The notes below the pieces were generated by a model. The model did no database searches. It saw only the letters and a list, made by a program, of their open reading frames with translations, and was not told where the DNA came from. Shown one piece after another: positions 6,902 to 12,872 of a DNA stretch of 34,065 nucleotides. Where the stretch lies: the IMG/VR virus record IMGVR_UViG_3300028146_000026, positions 1-34,065 of that record; one strand, written 5' to 3'. Origin of the DNA: a virus. The first letter of the stretch is position 1; each line of letters starts with the position of its first letter. Both the position numbers and the translations under genes were made by a program.

Positions 6902-7051
6902 TCAGCCCCGCAACCAATGGGGCCGAACCTGCATGCGGGCGATGCCGCGGACGGTCTGCGCCAGCGTCATGTTGCTGGGCAGCGACCTATACTTGGCGAG
7001 CAGAATCAGGCAGCGGGGGAAGTAGGTCAGGTCCCAGTAGAGGTTCGACAT
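6902..7051 (-). CDS. First gene of the left operon, 49-residue hypothetical protein
   Basis: A 49-residue basic protein rich in aromatic residues (SNLYWDLTYFPRC near its start). GGGAGCC lies upstream of the ATG but sits in a hairpin (see 7058-7079). It is the first ORF after the operator-covered leftward promoter, so it should be expressed immediately on derepression. A plus-strand ORF covers the same DNA but lacks context. No family is recognised. Confidence 0.58.
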   Translation of the reverse strand: MSNLYWDLTYFPRCLILLAKYRSLPSNMTLAQTVRGIARMQVRPHWLRG

Positions 7052-7057
7052 GGCGGC

Positions 7058-7079
7058 GGCTCCCGTTGATCTGGGAGCC
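7058..7079 (-). promoter_or_regulatory. Leader hairpin covering the first left-operon ribosome site
   Basis: On the minus strand, GGCTCCC and GGGAGCC form a perfect 7-bp stem with an 8-base loop. The second arm includes the only good Shine-Dalgarno sequence for the gene at 7051. The fold would hide the ribosome site, giving possible translational control. No T run follows, so it is unlikely to be a terminator. Confidence 0.5.
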
Positions 7080-7080
7080 A

Positions 7081-7108
7081 CTGTGCATCACGCGCACATC
7101 GATGTCAA
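7081..7108 (-). promoter_or_regulatory. Leftward early promoter overlapping an operator
   Basis: On the minus strand, a perfect -35 hexamer TTGACA (7108-7103) is followed 16 bases later by GCACAG as a weak -10. The operator at 7082-7098 fills the spacer and -10, so a bound repressor would block polymerase. The promoter faces the left operon (recombination and integration genes). Confidence 0.5.
7082..7098. promoter_or_regulatory. Operator 1 (TGTGC-N7-GCACA)
   Basis: A perfect inverted repeat, TGTGC-ATCACGC-GCACA. The same arms and spacing recur at 7416-7432 and 7482-7498, and with one mismatch at 7116-7132. It overlaps the leftward promoter and is the probable binding site of the repressor at 7138-7413 and/or the Cro-like protein. 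Confidence 0.72.
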
Positions 7109-7115
7109 CAAGAAA

Positions 7116-7132
7116 AGTGCGTCACATGCACA
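7116..7132. promoter_or_regulatory. Operator 2 (AGTGC-N7-GCACA)
   Basis: Inverted repeat AGTGC-GTCACAT-GCACA with one mismatch to the consensus arm. It lies 17 bases from operator 1, between the repressor stop codon and the leftward promoter. Paired sites suggest cooperative binding. Confidence 0.6.
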
Positions 7133-7137
7133 AATTT

Positions 7138-7413
7138 CTACGAGCCGGTTTTAACGATCTCCTGCGGAATTTCTTCGGGCCTCGGCGGCCTCATCAACAA
7201 GATTCCGGGATGACATCCAAAAACATGCGCGGCTTTTTCTAGGAATTGCTGCGTATAGGCAGTCTGCATTGTCTCAACGCGCTGCACCGTAGAGTGGGAA
7301 TATCCCATGCGCGCGGCGAGTTCTTCTTGGCCAAGCTTAAACGCCTCGCGCCACTCAAGCACGAAATGCTTGGTAAACTTCGGTTTGCGCTTTTGCTTCT
7401 TTGCCTTTGCCAT
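7138..7413 (-). CDS. Small XRE-type phage repressor (CI-like)
   Basis: A 91-residue DNA-binding protein with a basic N-terminal arm (AKAKKQKRK) and an XRE helix-turn-helix (residues ~26-55, GQEELAARMGYSHSTVQRVE). It has no C-terminal LexA/CI-like autoprotease domain, so SOS cleavage is unlikely to inactivate it. I chose the ATG at 7413: the frame stays open to 7887 upstream, but that extension runs through operators and the divergent cro-like gene. TAGAAT seven bases before the ATG could be a -10, giving leaderless mRNA. It is flanked by two operators on each side, which supports the immunity role. Confidence 0.75.
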   Translation of the reverse strand: MAKAKKQKRKPKFTKHFVLEWREAFKLGQEELAARMGYSHSTVQRVETMQTAYTQQFLEKAAHVFGCHPGILLMRPPRPEEIPQEIVKTGS

Positions 7414-7415
7414 GC

Positions 7416-7432
7416 TGTGCATTCTACGCACA
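7416..7432. promoter_or_regulatory. Operator 3 (TGTGC-N7-GCACA), at the repressor start
   Basis: A perfect inverted repeat, TGTGC-ATTCTAC-GCACA, ending two bases before the repressor ATG. It contains the putative TAGAAT -10 of the repressor promoter (minus strand, 7426-7421), so binding here would give negative autoregulation. Confidence 0.7.
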
Positions 7433-7470
7433 GTGGAACTCAAGTCCACGGCACCAGATGCACAATCTGC

Positions 7471-7499
7471 TTGACAGAAAATGTGCTTGTGGTGCACAA
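7471..7499 (+). promoter_or_regulatory. Rightward early promoter with operator 4
   Basis: TTGACA at 7471-7476 is followed after 17 bases by GCACAA (7494-7499), a weak -10. The perfect operator TGTGC-TTGTGGT-GCACA occupies 7482-7498, filling the spacer. The geometry mirrors the leftward promoter. Transcription would start at or very near the ATG of the Cro-like gene at 7508. Confidence 0.55.
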
Positions 7500-7507
7500 A
7501 GTGATTC

Positions 7508-7714
7508 ATGACCCTAGCAGACTGGATGACAAAGCACGGCTTCGATGATGCCAGCTTCGGTAAGCGTGTCGGAGTCGATAGAACCGCAATCTCCCGCATT
7601 AGGCGCGGAATCAATCGGCCATCCTGGGAGTTGGCGGCACGCATTAAAGCCGCCACCGGAGGGAAGGTATCGCCCGACGAGTTTCTGCCCCGCCCCTCCG
7701 AGGCTGCCGAATGA
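7508..7714 (+). CDS. Cro-like helix-turn-helix regulator
   Basis: A 68-residue protein with a compact XRE/Cro helix-turn-helix (residues ~12-52, DDASFGKRVGVDRTAISRIR). It is divergent from the repressor across a 94-bp region with two operators, the classic cI/cro arrangement. The ATG at 7508 has only a weak ribosome site (AAAGTG) and may be read from a very short leader. The stop overlaps the next ATG (ATGA). Confidence 0.75.
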   Translation: MTLADWMTKHGFDDASFGKRVGVDRTAISRIRRGINRPSWELAARIKAATGGKVSPDEFLPRPSEAAE

Positions 7715-7905
7715 TCGATCTCGTATGCACACAATTCGAGCGCGCCAGTAATTGGCGTGATGCTTACCAGGCGCATGTTTCGCCCCGTGCTGCATCGTGG
7801 CAGAAAATTGTCGGTAGTGTGACACCAACTGCGACATTTAGTCAATACCCTGTTGCAAAAGTTCCACTGAGTGATGCCATTATGCAACTGGGGGTTTTCA
7901 TATGA
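7711..7905 (+). CDS. Hypothetical protein after cro
   Basis: A 64-residue ORF joined by ATGA overlaps to both the Cro-like gene and the GIY-YIG gene, the main evidence that it is translated. No transmembrane segment or recognisable motif is present. The opposite strand is also open here, as an upstream extension of the repressor frame, but that reading lacks support. Confidence 0.5.
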   Translation: MIDLVCTQFERASNWRDAYQAHVSPRAASWQKIVGSVTPTATFSQYPVAKVPLSDAIMQLGVFI

Positions 7906-8225
7906 AAGGTTTCATCTACTTTTTCCAGTGTGAGCAGTTCATCAAGGTTGGCTTTGCCTTAGACCCCGCGGCGCGGCTCGCCATTCTTCAGATCGGATGT
8001 CCCTTCCCCATCTCGACACTTGCGCTGCATGCGGGACGCCTCACGCAAGAAAAGAAATTGCACAGACTTCTGGCTAACCATCGCCACCACGGCGAATGGT
8101 TTCGCGATCATCCTGATGTTCGTCAGTTTGCCGAGAGCGGCCCTCCCGCAATTGATGATTCCCCAAAACCAACGTTAATTCCCCCGCCTGTGCAGTGGCC
8201 ATCCGTTCTCATGGGGAGAATGTGA
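7902..8225 (+). CDS. GIY-YIG-like nuclease domain protein (T5orf172-like)
   Basis: A 107-residue protein with the pattern of the GIY-YIG superfamily branch that includes T5orf172: IYFFQ near the start, FIKVGFALDPAARLAILQIGCP (the Tyr-Ile-Gly-like strand and conserved Arg), then EKKLHRLLANHRHHGEWFR (Glu and Trp-Phe motif). It may be an endonuclease or a DNA-binding derivative. The first GIY Tyr is replaced in context by IYFF, so activity is uncertain. ATGA overlap with the preceding gene. Confidence 0.65.
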   Translation: MKGFIYFFQCEQFIKVGFALDPAARLAILQIGCPFPISTLALHAGRLTQEKKLHRLLANHRHHGEWFRDHPDVRQFAESGPPAIDDSPKPTLIPPPVQWPSVLMGRM

Positions 8226-8233
8226 TGCATAAA

Positions 8234-8407
8234 TCACGCACGCAACTTTGCCGCGATAGCGTTGGTCAGGCCGTTGGCGTCGATCGTTCCGCCGTTGCCA
8301 TGAACGATGTCTCTGACCTCGGCATCAGTCAGCAACCCCCTAATTTGCAGCAGAATCAGCAGCCGGCCGAGCATGGCCGCGAGCGCTTCCAGCTTCACTG
8401 TGTCCAT
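8234..8407 (-). CDS. Small antisense-oriented hypothetical protein
   Basis: A 57-residue protein with a Leu-rich helical N-terminal half and an acidic middle (LTDAEVRDIV). GAGGGAGGA lies eight to ten bases before the ATG at 8407, a very good ribosome site. It runs against the surrounding operon and is divergent from the gene at 8446. A competing plus-strand ORF (8225-8449) has an unnatural Gln/His-rich composition. No family is recognised. Confidence 0.6.
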   Translation of the reverse strand: MDTVKLEALAAMLGRLLILLQIRGLLTDAEVRDIVHGNGGTIDANGLTNAIAAKLRA

Positions 8408-8445
8408 GAGCAATCCTCCCTCTCGTCGCACGCGGATGATGCCCG

Positions 8446-8814
8446 ATGAGCTTTGCTGTCGCAAATCCAGTCAATGAACAGCAGTTCGGCAAATCCGCAC
8501 CGCTGTTCGGTCATTGGGATCGGCTGCACGATCTCATCCGCAGCCTTTGGCCTACCAAGACTTCGGTGCATCTCGCTCATGCGGCTAAGCTTTCACAGCG
8601 AGCGGCCGAGCTTTCGTTGGCCGAGCGACGGCAGTTCGCCCCAGACACCCTAGTCGCCCTCCTCGACACGCCTCACGGCCCCGATGTGTTGATGGCTCTC
8701 CTTGAGCATTCGGAGCAGCCGTGGGTGAAAGACTTCAAGAAAATCGTGCAGCTCGAAAAGCTCAAAGCTCAACAAGCAGAACTCCAGAAACGTATCGACG
8801 CTCTATCCAAATAA
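8446..8814 (+). CDS. Hypothetical protein with possible HTH (LWPTKT type)
   Basis: A 122-residue helical protein with LWPTKTSVHLAHAAKLSQRAAE, followed by a helix pair, a pattern I have seen in small rhizobial phage proteins that look like degenerate helix-turn-helix regulators. The C-terminal 30 residues are a Lys/Gln-rich coiled coil. The start is ATG at 8446 with GGATG upstream. A regulatory role is possible; the function is unassigned. Confidence 0.62.
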   Translation: MSFAVANPVNEQQFGKSAPLFGHWDRLHDLIRSLWPTKTSVHLAHAAKLSQRAAELSLAERRQFAPDTLVALLDTPHGPDVLMALLEHSEQPWVKDFKKIVQLEKLKAQQAELQKRIDALSK

Positions 8815-8826
8815 GCGGGAGAAAAC

Positions 8827-8922
8827 ATGACGCTTTGGTTAGCGCGGCTATTCCAGCGCATCGCCGGCTATTTTATAGCGCGGGCCGAGAAACAAAATAC
8901 GAAACGGAGGAGATCGTTTTGA
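8827..8922 (+). CDS. Short ORF upstream of gcrA, 31 residues
   Basis: A 31-residue basic amphipathic peptide (TLWLARLFQRIAGYFIAR near the start). GGGAG lies five bases before the ATG at 8827 and the stop overlaps the TTG start of gcrA as TTGA. It could be a leader peptide that couples gcrA translation, or a real small membrane-associated protein. Confidence 0.5.
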   Translation: MTLWLARLFQRIAGYFIARAEKQNTKRRRSF

Positions 8923-9368
8923 ATTGGACAATTGAGCGCGTTGAACGTCTCACGACCATGTGGGCGGAAGGGTTATCAGGCGGACAGATCGCAGCAGAAC
9001 TTGGTGACGTATCGAGGAATGCCGTAATCGGAAAAGCCCACCGCCTTAAACTAGCCAAACGCATGAATGTCGCCATGCCAAGAGCCAAGCCAGAACCGCG
9101 CATTCACAAACGCCAGCGTTTCCGCGAGGTAAAGCCACTATTCGAGGAATTACGTGATAATCCCCCAACGGTTGACGAGGCAAAACTTATTGCCGAATTG
9201 TGCGCTCAGCCAAATGAGATACAGGGCTGCACGTTGATGGAATTGACGGAAAAGACATGCCGTTGGCCGCTATGGGATGATGTGGTGTCGGATCAGTATT
9301 GCGGGGCGAAGCCGGTTGTCGGCTCCTCATATTGTCCAGTCCATTCCAAAAAGGCATGGCGCCGATGA
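8919..9368 (+). CDS. gcrA: GcrA-like cell-cycle transcription regulator
   Basis: A 149-residue homologue of GcrA, the alphaproteobacterial regulator that binds sigma-70 and CcrM-methylated GANTC promoters. The N-terminal helix-turn-helix (residues 2-45) contains WTIERVERLTTMWAEGLSGG and AVIGKAHRLKL. The C-terminal domain has the sigma-binding motif TCRWPLWD and paired cysteines (CG and YCPVH). I chose TTG at 8919: GGAGGAG lies seven bases upstream and NWT is the family start. The frame continues to 8721, but that extension overlaps the previous gene. It is expressed in the early/middle operon and is well placed to activate late transcription at 14244-14280. Confidence 0.9.
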   Translation: MNWTIERVERLTTMWAEGLSGGQIAAELGDVSRNAVIGKAHRLKLAKRMNVAMPRAKPEPRIHKRQRFREVKPLFEELRDNPPTVDEAKLIAELCAQPNEIQGCTLMELTEKTCRWPLWDDVVSDQYCGAKPVVGSSYCPVHSKKAWRR

Positions 9369-9547
9369 CCGGCAAGGAGGCCATCGCGCTGTCCGGTCGC
9401 AGCGAGACATGGCTGCGCCGACACTCATGCTCATGGTGCGAGCAAACGCTCTGGCGCGCGCTGACCGTAGGATGCGGCTCGATTTACGAGCGCTGTAATC
9501 CCACCTTCAAAAATTTTCATACTGATATAAGGCTGCCCAGAGAATGA
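9365..9547 (+). CDS. Small cysteine-rich, possibly zinc-binding protein
   Basis: A 60-residue protein with CSWC, a later Cys in VGCGS and a last Cys in YERC, giving four potential zinc ligands in about 28 residues. The N-terminal EAIALSGRSETWLRRH may be a helix-turn-helix. The start at 9365 and the end both form ATGA overlaps with gcrA and the next gene. No family is assigned. Confidence 0.62.
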   Translation: MTGKEAIALSGRSETWLRRHSCSWCEQTLWRALTVGCGSIYERCNPTFKNFHTDIRLPRE

Positions 9548-10074
9548 CCCCGCTGCGCGCCAGACTAATGAATCCACCCAATGCCGTGCCTGACACCGGC
9601 ATAAACCTGCGCAATGGTCGTCCGGTGCTCAAGGTCGCGCCGCTGCCCAAACCGGAACCGTCACGATGGAAAATGCCGACGCTGACCCTCGTCTGGGAAG
9701 TGACGCCGTATGAGCCGCCAGATACTTACCGAGTTGTCGCAACTCCGCCGGGATATTCCAAGCCAAAAGCAACCGCGATATTAATCATCAACGAAATCTG
9801 TGCGGCGTGGGGCATCCCACAATATAGGCTTGTGGGAGATGAGCGCTTTAGCGAGATCGTGCGACCCCGTTGGGCTGCGATGGCGATCATCCGGCGAATA
9901 ACGCCGTTGAGCTATCCCCAGATCGCCAAATTTGTCGGCAAGCGCGACCATTCATCGGTCATGAGCGGCTGTAGGAAGATGGATGACCATATCGCTGCGT
10001 TGGATCAGGAACTCAGTGATTGGAGCAGCCCCGCCGAATGGGTGCGGGCGCTCAAGGCGAGGATCGAGGCATGA
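9544..10074 (+). CDS. DnaA domain IV-like DNA-binding protein
   Basis: A 176-residue protein whose residues ~80-150 resemble the C-terminal DNA-binding domain of DnaA: WGIPQYRLVGDERFSEIVRPR, then SYPQIAKFVGKRDHSSVM and SGCRKM, paralleling the DnaA signature GRDHTTVLHACRKI. There is no AAA+ ATPase domain. Such proteins could bind an origin or act as regulators. It lies between the Cys-rich gene and the RusA-like gene with ATGA overlaps on both sides, consistent with a replication module. Confidence 0.75.
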   Translation: MTPLRARLMNPPNAVPDTGINLRNGRPVLKVAPLPKPEPSRWKMPTLTLVWEVTPYEPPDTYRVVATPPGYSKPKATAILIINEICAAWGIPQYRLVGDERFSEIVRPRWAAMAIIRRITPLSYPQIAKFVGKRDHSSVMSGCRKMDDHIAALDQELSDWSSPAEWVRALKARIEA

Positions 10075-10484
10075 GCGTTCTTGCCAAAGCGGAAGCGTTA
10101 GTAGCAGCAGCCTGCCCCGATAGGATGACCGGCACCCCGTGGCTGGAATTCGAAATACCCTGCCCGCCGTCGTGCAATCGATTTGTCTCAAGGCTCGGCA
10201 ATAAGACGCCGGGCGTCCGAGCCTGGTCGAGACAGGCAGATATGGCCTTCATGGCGTCGCCGACTAAACTTTTCCGCATTAAAGGAAAATTCGAAGCCGA
10301 GTTCCTATTCGGTCGCGATCGATCGGATTTCCACAATCGAGAGAAGTGCTTGTTCGATTGGCTCCAATCACGCGAGTTCGTTGAAAACGACAAACTGTGC
10401 GAATGGCGTGCGTCGGGATGGAGCGATGACGTGCCGAAGGGGCGGGTGAAGGTGCGGCTTAGGCCGTGGGCGACAACCCCATGA
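10071..10484 (+). CDS. RusA-like Holliday junction resolvase
   Basis: A 137-residue protein with the RusA-type organisation: an N-terminal IPCPPSCNRF strand, then FGRDRSDFHNREKCLFDWLQ with acidic residues D83, D86, D96 and Lys92, and VENDKL with D107. RusA enzymes cut four-way junctions during phage replication and recombination. The spacing around the first Asp pair differs from the usual DxDN, so activity should be considered likely rather than certain. The start at 10071 overlaps the previous stop (ATGA). Confidence 0.72.
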   Translation: MSVLAKAEALVAAACPDRMTGTPWLEFEIPCPPSCNRFVSRLGNKTPGVRAWSRQADMAFMASPTKLFRIKGKFEAEFLFGRDRSDFHNREKCLFDWLQSREFVENDKLCEWRASGWSDDVPKGRVKVRLRPWATTP

Positions 10485-10639
10485 TCTGTCCCGTCGTCAA
10501 ATACGTCCGCCATAGCCGCGTCGAGGACCATCTGCGCCTCGGGTGGATGGTCCTGGCCGAGCTGGGACCGACGCATGGCGAGTGGTCGATCCTCATGGGC
10601 TTCTGTTGTGACTGCAAACTCGTGGAGCCTTTGCCATGA
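10481..10639 (+). CDS. Small CCDC-motif protein
   Basis: A 52-residue ORF with Cys3 near its N-terminus, GEWS, and a C-terminal CCDC, giving possible metal ligands. It is bounded by ATGA overlaps with the RusA-like gene and the next gene, strong evidence of translation. Small proteins with the pattern LGWMV...GEWS...CCDC are familiar from rhizobial phages, but no function is known to me. Confidence 0.65.
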   Translation: MICPVVKYVRHSRVEDHLRLGWMVLAELGPTHGEWSILMGFCCDCKLVEPLP

Positions 10640-11205
10640 GTGCCGGGGCCTCCACCATGTGGTTTTGGTCGGACTGGCTCGGCGACCAGGAAGTGCGTCG
10701 GCTCACACCAGCGGAGCGCGGAGTATGGATTGATTTGCTGGCACTCGCGGCAGCGGCCGCACCTTACGGTTATGTCTGCGATGGTAAAGGGAGTCCACTG
10801 ACCCTCGAGGAGATTGCCCGCGTGACGAACGCCGGCTCTCCAGATGAGGTGGGCAAGCTCATCGCAGGGATACTGGAAAAGGGCGCCGCCAGCCGTGACC
10901 GCACCGGGCGGTTATTCAACCGGCGCATGGTGCGCGAAAAAGCACTGTCACGAAAAAGGTCTGAAGCAGGCAAGTTGGGAGGTAAGTCAACCGCAAACAA
11001 ACATTGGGGAAAAAACCACTTGCTACAGCACCTGCCACAGCAATTGCTACAGCATGGGTGCTACGCCCCATACCTTAAGAAAGTAAGTAAGAAAGAAAGC
11101 TTTTCTTTCTCTGGGACGAGTCAGAGCGCGCCGCCCCTTCCCGAAGGGGCAACCGAGGAAGAAAGCGAGCTTTCCCGCCTCGTCAAAGCGAAGGGCTGGA
11201 AATGA
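10636..11205 (+). CDS. DUF1376/replisome-organiser-like protein
   Basis: A 189-residue protein whose first ~90 residues resemble the winged-helix region of phage replication-initiation proteins such as DUF1376: WFWSDWLGDQEVRRLTPAE, then WIDLLALA and LTLEEIARVTN. The middle is basic (KALSRKRSEAGKLGGKS) and the C-terminal 60 residues look disordered. It may load host helicase or organise the replisome. ATGA overlaps join it to both neighbours. Confidence 0.62.
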   Translation: MSAGASTMWFWSDWLGDQEVRRLTPAERGVWIDLLALAAAAAPYGYVCDGKGSPLTLEEIARVTNAGSPDEVGKLIAGILEKGAASRDRTGRLFNRRMVREKALSRKRSEAGKLGGKSTANKHWGKNHLLQHLPQQLLQHGCYAPYLKKVSKKESFSFSGTSQSAPPLPEGATEEESELSRLVKAKGWK

Positions 11206-11318
11206 CCCCCGACCTCAAATTCTCCCTCGGCCTAGCGGCGACGGGATTGGCCCTGCTGGGGCTGGTCATCATCGCCCTGCTGGTGGCGGGGCAAATCTAC
11301 GTGGAGATGCCGCGATGA
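11202..11318 (+). CDS. Small single-span membrane protein, 38 residues
   Basis: A 38-residue ORF with one hydrophobic helix (about residues 8-31; Leu/Ala/Gly/Ile-rich). It is bounded by ATGA overlaps with the replication-like gene and the NusG-like gene, so it is probably translated. No function can be assigned. Confidence 0.6.
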   Translation: MTPDLKFSLGLAATGLALLGLVIIALLVAGQIYVEMPR

Positions 11319-11815
11319 CTGAATGGCACGCTGTCAAATCGAGGCCGGGCGCCGAGGGCAAGGCGCTCATCGGCATCGAAGCTTGCGGAATAACCGGGTT
11401 TCTCCCAGTGGAACTCGTCCGTATCAACCACCGAACCGGTCCGGAGACCACTTGGCGGGCGCTCTTCCCCGGATACCTCTTTGCCAGATGCGACCTCGGA
11501 CGCGATTTCTCCCGAATTCTGGAGATCGACGGGATCGAGGACATCCTAAGGGGCCGCCACGGGCCTACGCCGGTCGCTGATGCGGCAATCGAGGCCATCC
11601 GTAGTGCGGAGAGGGCCGGTGCATTTGACAGAACCAGGACCCCACGGCTGGCCCATGGCGACGATGTGGTAATTGGGGACGGTCCGTTTGCCCATCTGGT
11701 GGCCAAAATCAAGTGCGAGCGACCGACCAAGAGGATGGCGCGCTGCATGGAGCTTGTGGGCAATTTCCCGTTCAGGTTGACGGCATCAACGAACAAGGTG
11801 GAGAAGGTGGCATGA
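11315..11815 (+). CDS. NusG/RfaH paralogue (NGN-KOW transcription factor)
   Basis: A 166-residue protein with an N-terminal NGN domain (WHAVKSRPGAEGKA, then FLPVELVRI and ALFPGYLFARCDL, the family hallmark) and a C-terminal KOW segment (LAHGDDVVIGDGPFAHLVAKI, about residues 111-131). NusG-family proteins bind RNA polymerase and alter pausing and termination; specialised paralogues such as RfaH act on particular operons. In this phage it may allow readthrough of the structured late leader at 14285-14381. Housekeeping NusG is normally near 175-180 residues. ATGA overlaps on both sides. Confidence 0.82.
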   Translation: MTEWHAVKSRPGAEGKALIGIEACGITGFLPVELVRINHRTGPETTWRALFPGYLFARCDLGRDFSRILEIDGIEDILRGRHGPTPVADAAIEAIRSAERAGAFDRTRTPRLAHGDDVVIGDGPFAHLVAKIKCERPTKRMARCMELVGNFPFRLTASTNKVEKVA

Positions 11816-12093
11816 ACAGACGAGGATTCTTTGCAGCGCTGGCGACTTTGCCATTGGCTCCGGTGGCACTCAAGGCGGAATCGCCGTCGGTCGATTTGAA
11901 GTTTGGGCCGCTGCCTAAGCGCTTGATAGACAAATTTCGAGAACGGGCGCTAGCGCTCAGCAATGAGCCGCGTCTATTGCCGTCCCCCTGGCCTCCGGAA
12001 ATGCTGGAAGCTCTACGTCGCGATCTGAAGGAAGCGCGTCGCATGGAAAGGTTTCGCGCACATGCGGCGATGAAAACCATTGAATGGACCTGA
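11812..12093 (+). CDS. Hypothetical protein with Tat-like signal
   Basis: A 93-residue protein beginning NRRGFFAALATLPLAPVA, which has the twin-arginine and hydrophobic features of a Tat signal with a possible cleavage after ALKA. The rest is basic and helical with no recognised domain. It is ATGA-coupled to the NusG-like gene. An exported product inside a replication/regulation operon is unexpected. Confidence 0.6.
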   Translation: MNRRGFFAALATLPLAPVALKAESPSVDLKFGPLPKRLIDKFRERALALSNEPRLLPSPWPPEMLEALRRDLKEARRMERFRAHAAMKTIEWT

Positions 12094-12872
12094 CAGCCAT
12101 GAAGATCACAGCGTTTAGCGCCGCCCTTGATCGGGCTGGCTTCGACAGAGCATTGTTTGATCTACGGGCGATAGCAGAGAATTTCATCAAATCAGGCGGC
12201 ACGCGAGATGCCTGGATGCGGGCTTTTGATGTCGCCGCAGGAATGCTGGGCGAGGACCATCTGCCGATTTTCCGACAGGACCAGACCAGTCGCGTCCCCG
12301 TCCAGCAGCCTAATGCGAGCGAGGAGGCCAATTCCAGTGTGCCCGCCGGGGCCACGACCCACCTGCCTCCCGCTCGCAACCCAATGCTGGATGAGGGCCA
12401 TGCGATCTCTGCTCACGAGAGCCCTACGAGCGCCGCCCCCATCCGGCAGCCAGATCGGAGTGAGGGCCATACGGAGGATGTCCAACAGGACCACCGTATA
12501 GGCGCCCCCACTCCGACCCCCATCACGAGCGGGAAGGCCGTTGGCAAGTCGCCCGTAAGGGCCGGTCACACCATGCCTCCCGCTCGTGAACCTTCTCGCG
12601 GATTCATCAATGCCACGATAGCCGCAAACCAAACCGCGGCTCGCTCGGTGCTGCACACGGTCAAGACCAGTGATGGCCGATGGTGGGCTGAGGTTTGCCC
12701 CTATGAGGTTAACGCCATGCAGCGCGACGCAATTCGTGGCATGGCGCTTCTATCGGCATGCGGTGCCCTGAATGATCGCCAGTCGAGAATGACATTTGGC
12801 GAGTTGCTTAGCCCAGAACGCGCAAAGCTGGCCCTCGACCAGGCGCAGAAGGAGCTTGGCCATGTCGCGTGA
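12084..12872 (+). CDS. Hypothetical protein with disordered, repetitive centre
   Basis: A 262-residue protein. The N-terminal ~60 residues are helical, the centre (~65-170) is Pro/Ala/Thr-rich and disordered, and the C-terminal ~90 residues form a globular domain (WWAEVCPYEVNAMQRDAIRG). The 13-base sequence TGCCTCCCGCTCG occurs twice in the centre (12364-12376 and 12574-12586), and GAGGGCCAT also recurs, so the linker has probably expanded by duplication. It overlaps its neighbours by about ten bases each. No family is recognised. Confidence 0.62.
   Translation: MDLTAMKITAFSAALDRAGFDRALFDLRAIAENFIKSGGTRDAWMRAFDVAAGMLGEDHLPIFRQDQTSRVPVQQPNASEEANSSVPAGATTHLPPARNPMLDEGHAISAHESPTSAAPIRQPDRSEGHTEDVQQDHRIGAPTPTPITSGKAVGKSPVRAGHTMPPAREPSRGFINATIAANQTAARSVLHTVKTSDGRWWAEVCPYEVNAMQRDAIRGMALLSACGALNDRQSRMTFGELLSPERAKLALDQAQKELGHVA

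Noticed and set aside
7414-7887. Long minus-strand N-terminal extension of the repressor frame (to 249 residues)
   Set aside because: It crosses two operators and the divergent cro-like gene, has no ribosome site at 7887, and reads as non-homologous sequence; the XRE domain starts after ATG 7413.
8225-8449. Plus-strand ORF after the GIY-YIG gene with a TGATG junction
   Set aside because: Its composition is unnatural (Gln/His/Ser-rich) and it is antisense to the better-supported minus-strand gene at 8234-8407, which has a strong ribosome site.
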